A stretch of 38,112 bases of DNA from NCBI GenBank assembly GCA_005882215.1, contig VBCK01000165.1, positions 1 to 38,112 of the forward strand, given 5' to 3'. This stretch comes from Betaproteobacteria bacterium. GTDB lineage: Bacteria > Pseudomonadota > Gammaproteobacteria > Burkholderiales > Burkholderiaceae_F. The position numbers and the translations under genes were made by a program. Below the pieces are notes generated by a model. The model did no database searches. It worked only from the letters and a program-made list of their open reading frames with translations, and was not told the DNA's origin. Positions 8,485 to 18,375 of this stretch are shown here, one piece after another; position 1 is the stretch's first letter; each line of letters starts with the position of its first letter.

Positions 8485-9599
8485 ATCTGCACCAGCTTGC
8501 GGTGGCTCTGCACGCACATCAGCATTCCGCACGCCATCCCCAGCGTGACCAGGGCCGTGCCGCCATAGCTGATGAACGGCAGCGGCACGCCCACCACGGG
8601 CAGGATCCCGCTGACCATCGCCATATTCACGAACGCGAACGTGAACAGGATCATCGCGATCGCGCTGGCCAGCAGCCGGGTGAACGGCGTCGACGCCTGC
8701 AGAGCGATTGCCAGCGCGCGGCCCACCAGCACCAGGAACAGCACCAGCAGCACCAGGTTGCCGATCAGCCCGAATTCCTCCGAGTAGACGGCGAAGATGA
8801 AATCGCTGGTGCGCTCGGGAATGAATTCCAGGTGCGTCTGGGTTCCCTGCATCCAGCCCTTGCCGAACATCCCGCCCGAGCCGATCGCGATCATCGCCTG
8901 CAGCGTGTGAAAGCCCTTGCCGAGCGGGTCGCTCATCGGATCGACCAGCGTCAGGATCCGGTTGCGCTGATAGTCGTGCATCAGCGTCCAGGCCACCGGC
9001 AGCAGCGCCAGCGCCCCGCCACCCATCACGCCCAGCCAGGCCCACGGCAACCCGGCGAAGAAGATCACGAAGAAGCCGGCCGCCAACACCAGCAGCGCGG
9101 TTCCGAGGTCCGGCTGGCGCGCGATCAGCGCGACCGGCACCAGCACCAGCAGGGCAGCGACCGCGAAATCCATCCTGCGCACCGCGCCCTCGCGGCGGTC
9201 GAAGTACCAGGCCAGCACCAGCGGCACGCCCAGCTTCATGATCTCGGCCGGCTGGATCCGCATCGCCCCCAGGTCAAGCCAACGCTGCGCGCCTTTGACC
9301 GACACGCCGGCGACCAGCACGGCCGCCAGCAGCAGCAACCCGACCAGGTAAACGGGCAGCGCCAGCCGTTTCAGCATTCTCGGCGGGATCCCCGCCACCG
9401 CGAGCATCACGGCAGCGGCCAGAGCGAAATTGCGCAGCTGTTCGCTGAAGCGGCCCGGGTGGTCGTACGCGGCCGAGTACAGCGTCACCAGCCCCAGCCC
9501 GCCCAGAACGCCGAGCGCGGCCAGCAGCACCGGATCCAGTACCAGAAGACGGCTGTACAGCCAGATACCCAGGCGCTGCGGCAGCGATGGTGTGTTCAT
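8481..9599 (-). CDS. mrdB: Peptidoglycan glycosyltransferase RodA (MrdB)
   Basis: A 372-residue SEDS-family polytopic membrane protein with about ten hydrophobic segments. It polymerises lipid II into glycan strands for side-wall growth, paired with PBP2. Diagnostic SEDS regions include [32 protein letters not shown], the periplasmic loop [20 protein letters not shown] and a following AIGSGG, and the C-terminal [16 protein letters not shown]. The length equals E. coli RodA (370). The start at 9599 has GAGG eight bases upstream. It begins 10 bases after the mrdA stop, and its TGA overlaps the GTG of rlpA, so mrdA, mrdB and rlpA form one operon. Confidence 0.95.
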   Translation of the reverse strand: MNTPSLPQRLGIWLYSRLLVLDPVLLAALGVLGGLGLVTLYSAAYDHPGRFSEQLRNFALAAAVMLAVAGIPPRMLKRLALPVYLVGLLLLAAVLVAGVSVKGAQRWLDLGAMRIQPAEIMKLGVPLVLAWYFDRREGAVRRMDFAVAALLVLVPVALIARQPDLGTALLVLAAGFFVIFFAGLPWAWLGVMGGGALALLPVAWTLMHDYQRNRILTLVDPMSDPLGKGFHTLQAMIAIGSGGMFGKGWMQGTQTHLEFIPERTSDFIFAVYSEEFGLIGNLVLLVLFLVLVGRALAIALQASTPFTRLLASAIAMILFTFAFVNMAMVSGILPVVGVPLPFISYGGTALVTLGMACGMLMCVQSHRKLVQM

Positions 9600-9609
9600 C
9601 GCCGGTTCC

Positions 9610-11538
9610 TCATCGGCGGCTCTTCGCGTCGGCCGGGGACGCCGCCGCGACCGGTTCGACGTGCTCTTCGGTCGGGGGCGGCGCCGCCGGCATCTTCCCG
9701 AGCAGGTAGTAGTCGAACACCTGGCGCGCGATCGGCGCAGCCGCCATCGCCCCCCAGCCGGCGTTCTCGACCAGCAGCGCGAGCGCGATCCTCGGCTTGG
9801 CGTCGGGGTCGGCCGGCGCGAACGCGATGAACAGCGCATGGTCGCGATGGCGCTCGTCGATCTTGTTCTCGTTGTACTTCTCGTTCTGCGCGATGCCGAC
9901 CACCTGCGCGGTGCCGGTCTTGCCCGCGGCGTGGTACGGAGCGCCGGCGAACGCCGCCCGTCCGGTTCCGTTGATGTTCACGTCCACCATCGCGTCGCGA
10001 ATGAATTGCAGGTTGCGGGGACTGAGCCGGATGCGCCCGCTTTCGGACGGAACGGTCAGCCGCAGATCGCCGTTGCGGGGATCCTCGATCGCCCGCACCA
10101 CATGCGGCTTCATCACGACGCCGCCGTTGGCGAGCGTGGCCGTGGCGTGCGCCAGCTGCAGCAGCGTGAAGCTGTTGTAGCCCTGGCCGATGCCGATCGA
10201 AATGGTTTCACCGCCGTACCATTTCTGGTGGAAGCGCCGCTCCTTCCACTCGGACGACGGCAGCACACCGGCCAGCTCCCCTTCCAGGTCGATCCCGGTG
10301 AGCTGCCCGAAGCCGAACGGCTGCATGAAATCGTGGATCGCGTCGACGCCCAGATCGTTGGCCAGCACGTAGTAGTACACGTCGCTCGACACCACGATCG
10401 ACCGGTGCAGATCGACGTTGCCGTAGCCGCCCTTCGGGGCGCGGCCTTCGCGGAACTCGTGGCCCGCGTACCAGAAGTAGCCGGGATCGTAGGTGACGCT
10501 GTCGGGCCGGCGCTTGCCCAGCTCGAGGGCCGCCAGCGCCAGGAACGGCTTGTAGGTCGACCCGATCGGGTAGGTGCCGCGCAGCGCCCGGTTCAGCAGC
10601 GGCTTGTCCGGCGAATTGTTCAGGCCGTCCCAGCTGAGCGGATCGATCCCGTCGACGAACAGGTTCGGATCGAACGTCGGCTTGGAGACGAAGGCCAGCA
10701 CGTCCCCGGTGTCGGGCTCGATCGCGATCAGCGCGCCGCGCCGATCGCCGAATGCCTTCTCGACCAGCTGCTGCAGCTTGATGTCGATCGACAGGACCAG
10801 GTTTTGGCCGGGTTCCGAGGCCGAGCGCGATAGCGTGCGCACCGGGTGTCCGCCGGCCGTGATCTCGACCTGTTCGAAGCCGGTGGTGCCGTGCAGATAC
10901 TCCTCGTAGCTGGATTCGACGCCGACCTTGCCGATGTACTCGGTCCCGTTGTAATCGTTCGGGTTGGAGAACTGGTCGATGCGCTGCTCGTCGCTGGTGC
11001 TGACCCGGCCGATATAGCCCAGCACGTGCGCCGCGGTTTCGCCCAGCGGGTACTGGCGGAACAGACGCGCGCGCAACTCCACGCCGGGAAAGCGGTACCG
11101 CTGGGCCGCAAAGCGGGCCACCTCCTCGTCGGTCAGACGGGTGCGGATCGGCACCGAGTCGAGCCGCTTGTAGTCCTCGATCAGTTTGTAAAAGCGGCGC
11201 CGGTCGCGCGGCTCGACCGGGATCACTCTGGACAGCTCGTCGATCGTCGTTTCGACGTTCCTGACCTGGTCCATCGCGATTTCGAGCGTGTAGGCCGAGT
11301 AGTTCTTCGCGATGATCGCGCCGTTGCGGTCCTTGATCAGGCCGCGGTTGGCGGTCACAGGAACCAGCGCGATCCGGTTCTGTTCGGCCTGCGCGTAAAA
11401 GTCCGCGTGCCGGATCACCTGGAGCCAGGTGAAGCGCAGCAGCAGCAGCAAAAAACCGCCCACCACGACGGTCGAGGCGACCAGCAACCGCGTTCGAAAG
11501 TAAAAGACCTCTCGCTCAGGATTGCGCAGTAGTTTCAT
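9610..11538 (-). CDS. mrdA: Penicillin-binding protein 2 (MrdA), elongasome transpeptidase
   Basis: 642 residues, close to E. coli PBP2 (633). One membrane anchor at about 18-37 is followed by the pedestal/dimerisation domain and a C-terminal transpeptidase. The active-site motifs are STYK (nucleophile Ser327, Lys330), SSD at 384-386 in the position of SxN, and KTGTAQ at 540-545. It crosslinks new glycan made by RodA during rod elongation. It is the first gene of mrdA-mrdB-rlpA. In most Burkholderiales mreBCD lie just upstream; here a VIT1/CCC1-like gene occupies that place, so the mre genes must be elsewhere. Only weak ribosome-binding sequence precedes ATG 11538. Confidence 0.95.
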   Translation of the reverse strand: MKLLRNPEREVFYFRTRLLVASTVVVGGFLLLLLRFTWLQVIRHADFYAQAEQNRIALVPVTANRGLIKDRNGAIIAKNYSAYTLEIAMDQVRNVETTIDELSRVIPVEPRDRRRFYKLIEDYKRLDSVPIRTRLTDEEVARFAAQRYRFPGVELRARLFRQYPLGETAAHVLGYIGRVSTSDEQRIDQFSNPNDYNGTEYIGKVGVESSYEEYLHGTTGFEQVEITAGGHPVRTLSRSASEPGQNLVLSIDIKLQQLVEKAFGDRRGALIAIEPDTGDVLAFVSKPTFDPNLFVDGIDPLSWDGLNNSPDKPLLNRALRGTYPIGSTYKPFLALAALELGKRRPDSVTYDPGYFWYAGHEFREGRAPKGGYGNVDLHRSIVVSSDVYYYVLANDLGVDAIHDFMQPFGFGQLTGIDLEGELAGVLPSSEWKERRFHQKWYGGETISIGIGQGYNSFTLLQLAHATATLANGGVVMKPHVVRAIEDPRNGDLRLTVPSESGRIRLSPRNLQFIRDAMVDVNINGTGRAAFAGAPYHAAGKTGTAQVVGIAQNEKYNENKIDERHRDHALFIAFAPADPDAKPRIALALLVENAGWGAMAAAPIARQVFDYYLLGKMPAAPPPTEEHVEPVAAASPADAKSRR

Positions 11539-11589
11539 AGATGGCGCTTACAGCCTGACCGAAAACCCTCATGCCCCGCCTACAGCTTC

Positions 11590-11603
11590 GCATCGTTCGA
11601 TGC
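11590..11603. repeat. Short perfect inverted repeat upstream of mrdA
   Basis: GCATCG-TT-CGATGC, two six-base arms with a two-base centre, lies between the stop of the VIT1-like gene (11628) and the mrdA start (11538), about 50 bases before the start codon. It could be a regulator site for the mrdA operon or a weak hairpin; it lacks a T-run, so it is not a classical terminator. A dyad this short can arise by chance. Confidence 0.3.
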
Positions 11604-11627
11604 TGGCAACACCAAGCCCTTATCCGT

Positions 11628-12323
11628 TCAGCTGATCGCGCGCGCCAGCGCGAACGCGGCGGCGGCCGCAAATCCGCCGATGCTGGCCGTCTGCAGCGCC
11701 GACTTCAGGGGTACGGCGCCGGTGAACCGGCCCTTGACGTATCCGAACACGGCCAGCGCGACCAGCGTAACCCCGATCGACCACGGCAGTGCCAGCGCCG
11801 CCGAGCCGATCGCCATGTAAGGCGCCAACGGGACCAGCCCGCCCAGAATATAGCTGCAACCGATCGTCAGCGCGGAACGACCCGCCCGTTTGGGGTCGGG
11901 TTTTTGCAGACCCAGTTCAAAGCGCATCATGAAGTCGCGCCAGGCGAGCGGATTAGCTCGCAAACCTTCGATCACGCCACCATAGTGCCGTTCGGTCAGG
12001 CCATACTGCCTAAATACCTCGGCAATCTCCTCGACTTCCGCCTGCGGCTTTTCCAGGATCTCCTGCTCCTCGCGCACCAGCTCCGAGGCGTAGTGCTCCA
12101 CGTCACCCTGGGCGGCCAGGTAGCCGCCCAGGCCCATCGCAATGGAGCCGGCCACGATCTCGGCGGCCCCGGCCGTGACCACAACCCCCGATCCGGCCAC
12201 GGCGCCGCTGATGCCTGCGGCCAACGCGAACGGCACGGTCAGGCCATCGGCCATGCCGATCACGATGTCGCGCAACAGGTCACTGGATTCGAAATGCGTT
12301 TCGCGGTGCAGATAAGTGCTCAA
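11628..12323 (-). CDS. VIT1/CCC1 family (iron/manganese) transporter-like membrane protein
   Basis: 231 residues from a TTG start. The order is typical: a short N-terminus (THFESSDLLRDIVIGMADGL), two membrane helices, an acidic cytoplasmic helix rich in Glu (ELVREEQEILEKPQAEVEE), then three further membrane helices. VIT1/CCC1 proteins move Fe2+ or Mn2+; the Glu-rich helical region is the metal-binding domain in the plant protein. The start at 12323 is chosen because GGAGGAG sits six bases upstream; a GTG at 12347 would add eight residues but has no ribosome-binding site. It is divergent from the PLP enzyme gene with 65 bases between starts. Confidence 0.85.
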   Translation of the reverse strand: MSTYLHRETHFESSDLLRDIVIGMADGLTVPFALAAGISGAVAGSGVVVTAGAAEIVAGSIAMGLGGYLAAQGDVEHYASELVREEQEILEKPQAEVEEIAEVFRQYGLTERHYGGVIEGLRANPLAWRDFMMRFELGLQKPDPKRAGRSALTIGCSYILGGLVPLAPYMAIGSAALALPWSIGVTLVALAVFGYVKGRFTGAVPLKSALQTASIGGFAAAAAFALARAIS

Positions 12324-12388
12324 GGCGGTCTCCTCCGAACGCCTCACACGGGCGCGGGTATCTTACGGGTCATTCGCAAGGAGGTTCC

Positions 12389-13501
12389 ATGGACCCACTG
12401 GACACCCGTTTTGCAGACTGCCTGCACTATGCAACGCACCGGCGCCGCACGGGCGAACCATTCGAGACGGCCATCTTCAACACGACGATCTACGCGCTGC
12501 CAGGCGAACCCCAGGGCGCCTACCAGTATGCCCGCTGGGCCAATCCGACCTGGACCGCGCTGGAGGAGGTGCTGAGCCTGCTGGAGGACGCCGAGACGCT
12601 GATCTTTCCGTCGGGAATGGCCGCGGTTGCCTCGGTGCTGTACAGCCAGCTTCGGCCGGGCGACCAGGTACTGCTGCCCTCGGACGGCTACTACACGGTC
12701 CGGACCGCGGCCGAGAAATTCCTGGCGCCGTTCGGCGTGCGGCTGCGCACCTGTCCGACTGCGGCCGTGGAGCGAGAACCTCTGGACGGCTTGAAGATCG
12801 TGTGGGTCGAGACGCCGTCGAACCCGGGCCTGGACCTGGCGGATCTGCGCGCGGTGGCGCAGCGCGCCCACGCGGCCGGCGCGTTGCTGGTGGTGGACAA
12901 CACGACGATGACGCCGATCGGCCAGCGCCCGCTGGAGCTGGGCGCCGACGTGGTGGTGTCATCCGACACCAAGGGCGTCAACGGCCACTCGGACGCGCTG
13001 TTCGGGCACGTGGCGTCGCGCAACGCCGAGGTGATGGCCGGCGTGCGCGACTGGCGCCGCATCTGCGGAGCGATCCCGGGAGCGTTCGAGACCTGGCTGG
13101 TGCAGCGCGGCCTGGACACGCTGGAGCTGCGTTTCTCCAGGATGTGCGACAACGCCCAGCAGCTGGCCGAGCGGCTGATACAGCATCCGAAAGTTCGCGC
13201 CGTGCGCTACCCGGGCCTCACCTCGCACCCGGCTCACGCGCTGGCGCGCAGCCAGATGCGCGGTTTCGGCGCGCTGATCGGGATCACGCTGGCAGACGCC
13301 GGTGCGGCCGAACGGTTCATCGATGGCTGCCGCTACGTGCGCTCGGCCACCAGTTTCGGCGGCGTACATTCCTCGGCCGAGCGGCGCGCACGCTGGGGCG
13401 AGGCGGTCGCAGACGGCTACGTGCGCTTCTCGGTCGGTTGCGAGCCGCCCGGGACGCTCTGGCGGGACGTGGAGCGGGCGCTGGAGGCGGTGGGGTCATA
13501 G
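12389..13501 (+). CDS. metC: Cystathionine beta-lyase / Cys-Met metabolism PLP enzyme
   Basis: A 370-residue fold-type I PLP enzyme of the Cys/Met metabolism family. Visible landmarks are YARWANPT (47-54; family form YSRxxNPT), SGMAAV near 75-80, the PLP-contacting VVDNTTMTP (168-176), the Schiff-base lysine Lys195 in SSDTKGVNGHSD, and SFGGVHS near the C-terminus. Cystathionine beta-lyase makes homocysteine from cystathionine; closely related enzymes are gamma-lyases or gamma-synthases, and I cannot separate them with certainty. Length is slightly below the usual 380-400 because the N-terminus is compact. The start has AAGGAGG six bases upstream, one of the strongest ribosome-binding sites in the window. 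Confidence 0.85.
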   Translation: MDPLDTRFADCLHYATHRRRTGEPFETAIFNTTIYALPGEPQGAYQYARWANPTWTALEEVLSLLEDAETLIFPSGMAAVASVLYSQLRPGDQVLLPSDGYYTVRTAAEKFLAPFGVRLRTCPTAAVEREPLDGLKIVWVETPSNPGLDLADLRAVAQRAHAAGALLVVDNTTMTPIGQRPLELGADVVVSSDTKGVNGHSDALFGHVASRNAEVMAGVRDWRRICGAIPGAFETWLVQRGLDTLELRFSRMCDNAQQLAERLIQHPKVRAVRYPGLTSHPAHALARSQMRGFGALIGITLADAGAAERFIDGCRYVRSATSFGGVHSSAERRARWGEAVADGYVRFSVGCEPPGTLWRDVERALEAVGS

Positions 13502-13544
13502 GTTTTCGTAACACGAAATTGGATAGCCGCGGCGGAGGCACCGA

Positions 13545-14846
13545 ATGGCAAAGCCGACTGTGCTGGCCGTTTGTCTCGCAATGCTCCTGGCAGCGGCGGG
13601 GCTTGCGCGGGCCGAGCCCATCGTTCTGCGGGCGGACCGTGTCTTTACGTCCGAGGATCGGCAGGCTCATGCGGGTTGGGTGGTCGTCGTCGACGCAGAC
13701 CGGATCCTGCAAGCCGGTCCGGCGGGCGCGACCCGGGTGCCGCCCCAGGCGCGCGTCGTGGACCTGCGGGGAGCGACCCTGCTACCCGGGCTCATCGATG
13801 CGCACTCGCATCTGTTCCTGCACCCATATAACGAGGCACTTTGGGACGATCAGGTCCTGAAGGAATCGACCGCCTACCGGATCCTGCGCGCCGCAAATCA
13901 CGCGCGCGACACGCTGCTGGCGGGCTTCACTTCGCTGCGCGACCTGGGCACCGAGGGCGCAGGCGCGTCGGACGTGGCGCTGAAGGAAGCGATCAACGAT
14001 GGAATCGTGCCGGGCCCGCGCTTGTGGGTGGTCACTCGCGCCATCGTGGCGGCGGGTGCGTACGGACCGGCCCGGCGCGACTACAACGGCGACCGGCAAC
14101 TGCCGCAGGGCGCGCAGGAGGCCTCCGGTGTCGAGGATGTGGTGCGGGCCGTGCGCGAGCAGGCAGCGGACGGGGCGGATTGGATCAAGGTCTACGCGGA
14201 TTACCGCGTCGGGCCGGCCGGCGCCACGCGACCGACATTTTCCGTTGAGGAGTTGAAGGCTCTGGTCGACACGGCGCATGACCTCGGGCGGCCGGTGGCG
14301 GCCCACGCGATGTCGGATGAGGGCATGCGCAGGGCGGTCACCGCAGGTGTCGATTCGATCGAACACGGCTACGGTGGAACCGAGGCGACGTTCCGCCTGA
14401 TGGCGGAAAAGGGGGTGGCTTATCTGCCAACGCTAACCGCCGCGGAAGCGTACGGCGAGTACTTCCACAAGTACCACACGGGCGACCCTCCCACACCCGA
14501 GATGGCCGACGTCGCGCGCGCGTTCCGACTGGCGCTCAAAGCCGGGGTGCAGATCGGCAACGGATCCGACGTGGGCGTGTTCCGGCATGGGGACAACGCG
14601 CGCGAATTGGAGTGGATGGTCCGCGTCGGCATGGAACCGGCCGACGCGCTGCATGCGGCAACCGCGGTGAACGCGAAGATACTGCGCCAGGCCGATCAGA
14701 TCGGACGGATCCGGCCCGGCCTGCTGGCAGACCTGGTGGCGGTGCAGGGCGATCCCACCGTCGACATATCGGCGGTGCGGCGGGTCGTGATGGTGATGAA
14801 GGGCGGCGTTGTCGTCGTGAAACCGGTCCAGCCAGCGGTTCCGTGA
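13545..14846 (+). CDS. Exported metal-dependent amidohydrolase (imidazolonepropionase/prolidase-like)
   Basis: 433 residues beginning with a cleavable signal peptide ([12 protein letters not shown], cleavage about residue 23), so it acts in the periplasm. The amidohydrolase metal set is present: DAHSH (His87, His89), the carboxylated Lys215 in WIKVYADY, His254 (AAHAMS), His274 (IEHGYG) and Asp342 (NGSDVG). Members of this group hydrolyse Xaa-Pro dipeptides, N-acyl amino acids or cyclic imides; the substrate is not readable. GGCGGAGG just upstream fits the start. It follows the PLP enzyme by 43 bases in the same direction and may be co-transcribed, although a small inverted repeat, TTTCGT-AAC-ACGAAA, lies in the gap at 13504-13518. 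Confidence 0.87.
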   Translation: MAKPTVLAVCLAMLLAAAGLARAEPIVLRADRVFTSEDRQAHAGWVVVVDADRILQAGPAGATRVPPQARVVDLRGATLLPGLIDAHSHLFLHPYNEALWDDQVLKESTAYRILRAANHARDTLLAGFTSLRDLGTEGAGASDVALKEAINDGIVPGPRLWVVTRAIVAAGAYGPARRDYNGDRQLPQGAQEASGVEDVVRAVREQAADGADWIKVYADYRVGPAGATRPTFSVEELKALVDTAHDLGRPVAAHAMSDEGMRRAVTAGVDSIEHGYGGTEATFRLMAEKGVAYLPTLTAAEAYGEYFHKYHTGDPPTPEMADVARAFRLALKAGVQIGNGSDVGVFRHGDNARELEWMVRVGMEPADALHAATAVNAKILRQADQIGRIRPGLLADLVAVQGDPTVDISAVRRVVMVMKGGVVVVKPVQPAVP

Positions 14847-14854
14847 CGATATCC

Positions 14855-14881
14855 TTACCCGGGAAAGACAATCCCGGGTAA
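14855..14881. terminator. Bidirectional hairpin between convergent genes
   Basis: TTACCCGGG and CCCGGGTAA form a perfect nine-base inverted repeat around a nine-base loop. It sits eight bases after the stop of the amidohydrolase and 31 bases before the stop of ttcA, which comes from the other side. The place suggests a shared terminator. There is no run of T on either side, so release would depend on Rho or on the hairpin acting as an RNA-stabilising end. Confidence 0.6.
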
Positions 14882-14911
14882 GCGGCCGCTACCGGCCATG
14901 GACCGGGACCA

Positions 14912-15832
14912 TCAATCGTCCTCGTCGCGTTCCAGGCGAATCACACTGTCCGAAGGTGCCTCGCAACCGGCGTCATCGAAGGCCAGGTCGCCCGCCGGAT
15001 TGGGCGCGCCAGTGGGCCGCAGGCCGCGGAAATCGAACAGGGCCGAGTCCATCAGGTGCGAAGGAACCACCCGCGCCAGCGCGTTGAAGATCGTCTGCGC
15101 GCGCCCCGGATAGCGGCGCTCCCACTCATTGAGCATTTCGCGCATCTGCCTGCGCTGCAGATGTTCCTGCGATCCGCACAGGTCGCACGGGATGATCGGA
15201 AAGCCGCGCAGCTGCGCGTAGTGCGCCAGATCGGCCTCCTTCACGTAGGCGAGCGGGCGGATCACCACGTGGCGGCCGTCGTCCGACACCAGCTTGGGCG
15301 ACATCGCCTTCAGCCGGCCGCCGTAGAACAGGTTCAAAAAGAAGGTCGCCAGGATGTCGTCCCGGTGATGGCCGAGCGCGATCTTGGTCGCGCCCAACTC
15401 GTCGGCGACCCGGTACAGGATTCCGCGCCGAAGGCGCGAGCACAGCGAGCAGGCGGTCGCGCCTTCGGGGATCAGGCGCCGGACGACCGAATAGGTGTCC
15501 TGGGTTTCGATGTGGAACGGCACGCCCAGGCGCCCCAGGTAATCGGGCAGCACATCGGCCGGGAACCCCGGCTGCTTCTGGTCCAGGTTCACCGCGATCA
15601 GGTCGAAGCGGATCCGCGCGCGGCCCCGGATCGTCATCAGCAGGTCGAGCAGCCCGTGGCTGTCCTTGCCTCCGGACAGGCACACCATCACCCGGTCGCC
15701 GTCGGCGATCATCGCGTAGTCGGCGAGCGCCTGGCCCGTGATCCGCAGCAGCCGCTTCTCGAGCTTGTGCCCTTCGCGCGCAAGCCGCAGCGCGCCTTCA
15801 CGATCCCGGGCTTCGAACGTCGCAGCACTCAT
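14912..15832 (-). CDS. ttcA: tRNA 2-thiocytidine(32) synthetase TtcA
   Basis: 306 residues. The N-type ATP pyrophosphatase PP-loop is SGGKDS (53-58). Two CxxC motifs, Cys128/Cys131 and Cys216/Cys219, supply the cysteines that hold the 4Fe-4S cluster in this family. TtcA adenylates C32 in certain tRNAs and adds sulphur to make s2C32. The start at 15832 overlaps the folB stop (ATGA), so it is coupled to folB. The C-terminal tail after about residue 285 is acidic and poorly conserved. Order SDR - folB - ttcA is common in Burkholderiales. Confidence 0.93.
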   Translation of the reverse strand: MSAATFEARDREGALRLAREGHKLEKRLLRITGQALADYAMIADGDRVMVCLSGGKDSHGLLDLLMTIRGRARIRFDLIAVNLDQKQPGFPADVLPDYLGRLGVPFHIETQDTYSVVRRLIPEGATACSLCSRLRRGILYRVADELGATKIALGHHRDDILATFFLNLFYGGRLKAMSPKLVSDDGRHVVIRPLAYVKEADLAHYAQLRGFPIIPCDLCGSQEHLQRRQMREMLNEWERRYPGRAQTIFNALARVVPSHLMDSALFDFRGLRPTGAPNPAGDLAFDDAGCEAPSDSVIRLERDEDD

Positions 15833-16227
15833 CCTGGATCCTTGAATCGGAGCACCTCGATCCCGACGCCCGCCACGTCGTCGTACACGTCGGGCTTTTC
15901 GGTGCAGACCCGCACGGCGACGACCCCCGGATGCGCCAGCAGCGCTCCCGCGAGGTCTTCGATCAGTGTTTCCTGCAGGTTCACGTGGCCGCGCGCGAGC
16001 CGGCTGCGAATCGTCGCGCGCATGAAATCGTAATCGACCACCTCCTCCACCCGGTCGTGGCGCGGAGTCGATGCGGACAGGGCCACGAACAGATCCACGT
16101 TGATGATCAGCCGCTGGGCCCCGGCCCGCTCGCTGTCGTATACGCCGATGTTGGCCTCGAATACGGCGTCGCGAAGGTAGATCCGGCGGCACTGGGCCAG
16201 CCGCGGATCGAGCAGCCAGCCGCTCAT
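15829..16227 (-). CDS. folB: Dihydroneopterin aldolase-like protein FolB
   Basis: 132 residues. Conserved FolB features are [25 protein letters not shown] with the substrate Glu/Tyr region, [11 protein letters not shown], and the catalytic-lysine strand [18 protein letters not shown]. The enzyme converts 7,8-dihydroneopterin to 6-hydroxymethyl-dihydropterin in folate synthesis. The neighbour upstream is a pteridine-reductase-like SDR, so the product may instead belong to a tetrahydromonapterin-type pathway (FolX-like role); the sequence does not decide. Its ATG overlaps the SDR stop and its stop overlaps the ttcA start, each by ATGA. Confidence 0.88.
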   Translation of the reverse strand: MSGWLLDPRLAQCRRIYLRDAVFEANIGVYDSERAGAQRLIINVDLFVALSASTPRHDRVEEVVDYDFMRATIRSRLARGHVNLQETLIEDLAGALLAHPGVVAVRVCTEKPDVYDDVAGVGIEVLRFKDPG

Positions 16228-17024
16228 CGACGCGACCCGCGCAGGAACATCACGTCGCGCTCGCTCGGAACCAGGTGCTGGCCGCCGTCGACCAGCAGCG
16301 TGGTCCCGGTCACCGCGCGGGCGCGTGCCAGGTAAACGACCGCCTGCCCGATGTCCTCGGGCGAGCTGCCGTAGCCCAGCGGCGTGAGCCGGGACACCCG
16401 GTCGAAATTGTGACGGCTCTGACCGGGCGCCGGCAATGTGATCCCGGGCGCCAGCCCCACCACCCGCAGTTTCGGCGCCAGCGCCCGCGCCAGCAATCCG
16501 GTGGCCGAACACAACGCGGCCTTCGACAGCGTGTACGACAGAAAGTCCGGATTCGGATTCCACAGCTTCTGGTCCAGCAGGTTGATCACGACGCCCTGAC
16601 CGCCTTCGGCGATGCGCGCGTGCAACTGGCGCGCCAGCAGCACCGGCGCGGCCACGTTCACGTGGATGTGGCGTGCCAGCCGCGCCGGCTCGAAATCGCT
16701 CGCCTCGTCCGGCTCGAACATCGATGCGCTGTTCACCACGCAGGTGACCTCGCCCAGCTCGCCGGCGCATTGCTCCAGCATCGAGCGCACGCCACTGGCG
16801 ACCGCCAGGTCGCGCTTGACCGTGCAGGCGCGTCGACCGCTCCTGCGGATGTCGGCGACGGTGGCCAGCGCGGCGGCCCTGGAATGGCCGTAATGCACCG
16901 CGACGTCGTACCCGTCGCGCGCCAGCGCAAGGGCGATCTCGCGCCCGATCCGGTGCGCGGCCCCCGTGACGAGAGCCACCGGCGGACCCAGCGCGCTTCG
17001 GCTATGGCGTCGCTTCGTGAGCAT
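16224..17024 (-). CDS. SDR family oxidoreductase, pteridine reductase-like (FolM/PTR1)
   Basis: 266 residues. The dinucleotide site is [13 protein letters not shown]: the Arg replaces the usual Gly-rich pattern, as in pteridine reductases (TGxxxRIG) which prefer [15 protein letters not shown] corresponds to the NAG strand, and SYTLSKAAL carries the catalytic Tyr and Lys. [12 protein letters not shown] closes the Rossmann fold. PTR1/FolM enzymes reduce dihydropterins to tetrahydropterins. The link to folB by a four-base overlap supports a pterin role. The start 17024 lies only 27 bases from the divergent MidA start. Confidence 0.85.
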   Translation of the reverse strand: MLTKRRHSRSALGPPVALVTGAAHRIGREIALALARDGYDVAVHYGHSRAAALATVADIRRSGRRACTVKRDLAVASGVRSMLEQCAGELGEVTCVVNSASMFEPDEASDFEPARLARHIHVNVAAPVLLARQLHARIAEGGQGVVINLLDQKLWNPNPDFLSYTLSKAALCSATGLLARALAPKLRVVGLAPGITLPAPGQSRHNFDRVSRLTPLGYGSSPEDIGQAVVYLARARAVTGTTLLVDGGQHLVPSERDVMFLRGSRR

Positions 17025-17051
17025 CGACGCGGGCAGTGTACCGTTACCGGC

Positions 17052-18230
17052 ATGAGCGAAACTGCCCGCCGGCTGGAGCCGGCTGAACGGCAACTGGCGC
17101 CGGCTGAAGCCGACGCGACCGCGCAAAGCCAACGGCTGGTAAGCCGCATCGCCGAGGAAATCGACGCCGCGGGCGGGTGGATCCCGTTCGACCGTTTCAT
17201 GCAGCGGGCGCTGTACGAACCGGGGCTGGGTTACTACGCAGCCAAGCCATCCAAGATCGGCCCCCTCGGCGACTTCGTCACGGCACCGGAAATCTCGCCG
17301 CTGTTCGCGCGCGCGCTGGCCGCGCAGGTCGCGCAGGCGTTCGAGCATCTGCCGCGGCGGCTGCTCGAATTCGGCGCGGGCAGCGGCGCGCTGGCCGCCG
17401 AGTTGACGGCCCAGCTGGAACGCCTCGGCGCTCCACCGGAGAGCTACGGCATCGTCGAAGTGTCGGCCGACCTGAAGGGGGTGCAACGGGCCCGGTTGGG
17501 CGAGCGGATGAGCGACACGAGGGTCCAATGGCTGGATGCGCCGCCTGAAGCGTTCGAAGGCGTGATCATCGCCAACGAAGTGCTCGACGTGATGCCGGTG
17601 AAGGTGTTCGTCAAGCGCGGCGGCTCGACGCTGGAGCGCGGGATCGTCGCGCAGCAGGGGCGGCTGCAGATGACCGAGCGGCCGGCGGGCAGCGGGCTGT
17701 GCGAGGCGGTCGCGCACATCGAGGCTGCCGTCGGTCCGCTGCCGGACGGCTACGCATCCGAGGTCGGCCTGGTGGCGCAGGCCTGGACCGCGACGCTGGG
17801 CCAGTGGCTGCGCCGAGGGGTGGCGCTGCTGGTCGATTACGGATTTCCGCGCCACGAGTATTACCACCCACAGCGCGCGATGGGCACACTGATGTGTCAT
17901 TTCCGGCATCGGGCGCATGACGACCCGCTCTGGTTGCCGGGACTGAACGACATCACGGCGCACGTCGACTTCACGGCGATCGCGCAGGCCGCCCGCAGCG
18001 CCGCCCTCGAGGTGCTTGGCTACACGTCGCAGGCGCGCTTCCTGCTCGATTGCGGCCTGCTGGAGCTGATGCGCGAGGCGCCGGGCAGCGCCGCGGCTAA
18101 CACGGCCGCGCTGCGGCTTCTATCGGAAGCCGAGATGGGGGAACTGCTGAAGGTCGTGGCGGTCGGGCGCGGAGTGCCGGGGCCGTTGCGCGGCTTTGCG
18201 AGCGGCGATCGTACGCACCGCCTCGGGTGA
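17052..18230 (+). CDS. MidA/NDUFAF7-type SAM-dependent protein arginine methyltransferase family
   Basis: 392 residues. The family (COG1565) is recognised by the N-terminal PFDRFMQRALYEPGLGYYA, GDFVTAPEISPLFARALA, the SAM loop LLEFGAGSGALAAEL, and IANEVLDVMPVKVF. LLVDYGFPRHEYYHPQR and a following GTLMCHFRHRAHDDPL, then PGLNDITAHVDFTAIA, complete the signature. In mitochondria the homologue NDUFAF7 dimethylates an arginine of complex I subunit NDUFS2 during assembly; the bacterial role is inferred from that. Upstream there are only 27 bases to the divergent SDR start, so its promoter must lie inside that gene or be very compact. No clear ribosome-binding site is seen. Confidence 0.88.
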   Translation: MSETARRLEPAERQLAPAEADATAQSQRLVSRIAEEIDAAGGWIPFDRFMQRALYEPGLGYYAAKPSKIGPLGDFVTAPEISPLFARALAAQVAQAFEHLPRRLLEFGAGSGALAAELTAQLERLGAPPESYGIVEVSADLKGVQRARLGERMSDTRVQWLDAPPEAFEGVIIANEVLDVMPVKVFVKRGGSTLERGIVAQQGRLQMTERPAGSGLCEAVAHIEAAVGPLPDGYASEVGLVAQAWTATLGQWLRRGVALLVDYGFPRHEYYHPQRAMGTLMCHFRHRAHDDPLWLPGLNDITAHVDFTAIAQAARSAALEVLGYTSQARFLLDCGLLELMREAPGSAAANTAALRLLSEAEMGELLKVVAVGRGVPGPLRGFASGDRTHRLG

Positions 18231-18375
18231 TCGGAGCTCAGGACGCTGCGCATGCTTTAGTCGGCTGGGAAGCGGCTGAAAGTGCTTGCGTCGGTGGGAG
18301 GGGAATCCGAGGACGCTCGTTCAGGAAAGCCTTACCCTAGCCGTCTTTCGAATATCCCCAAGCCAGGAGAATTCC

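Noticed and set aside
7480-9045. A 521-codon frame as a long RlpA
   Set aside because: The part upstream of 8484 is antisense-like shadow sequence across rodA in another frame; the GTG at 8484 with the lipobox explains the real protein.
13504-13518. Inverted repeat TTTCGT-AAC-ACGAAA as a terminator after the PLP enzyme gene
   Set aside because: The stem is six AT-rich pairs with a three-base loop and no following T-run, and a gene in the same direction follows closely.
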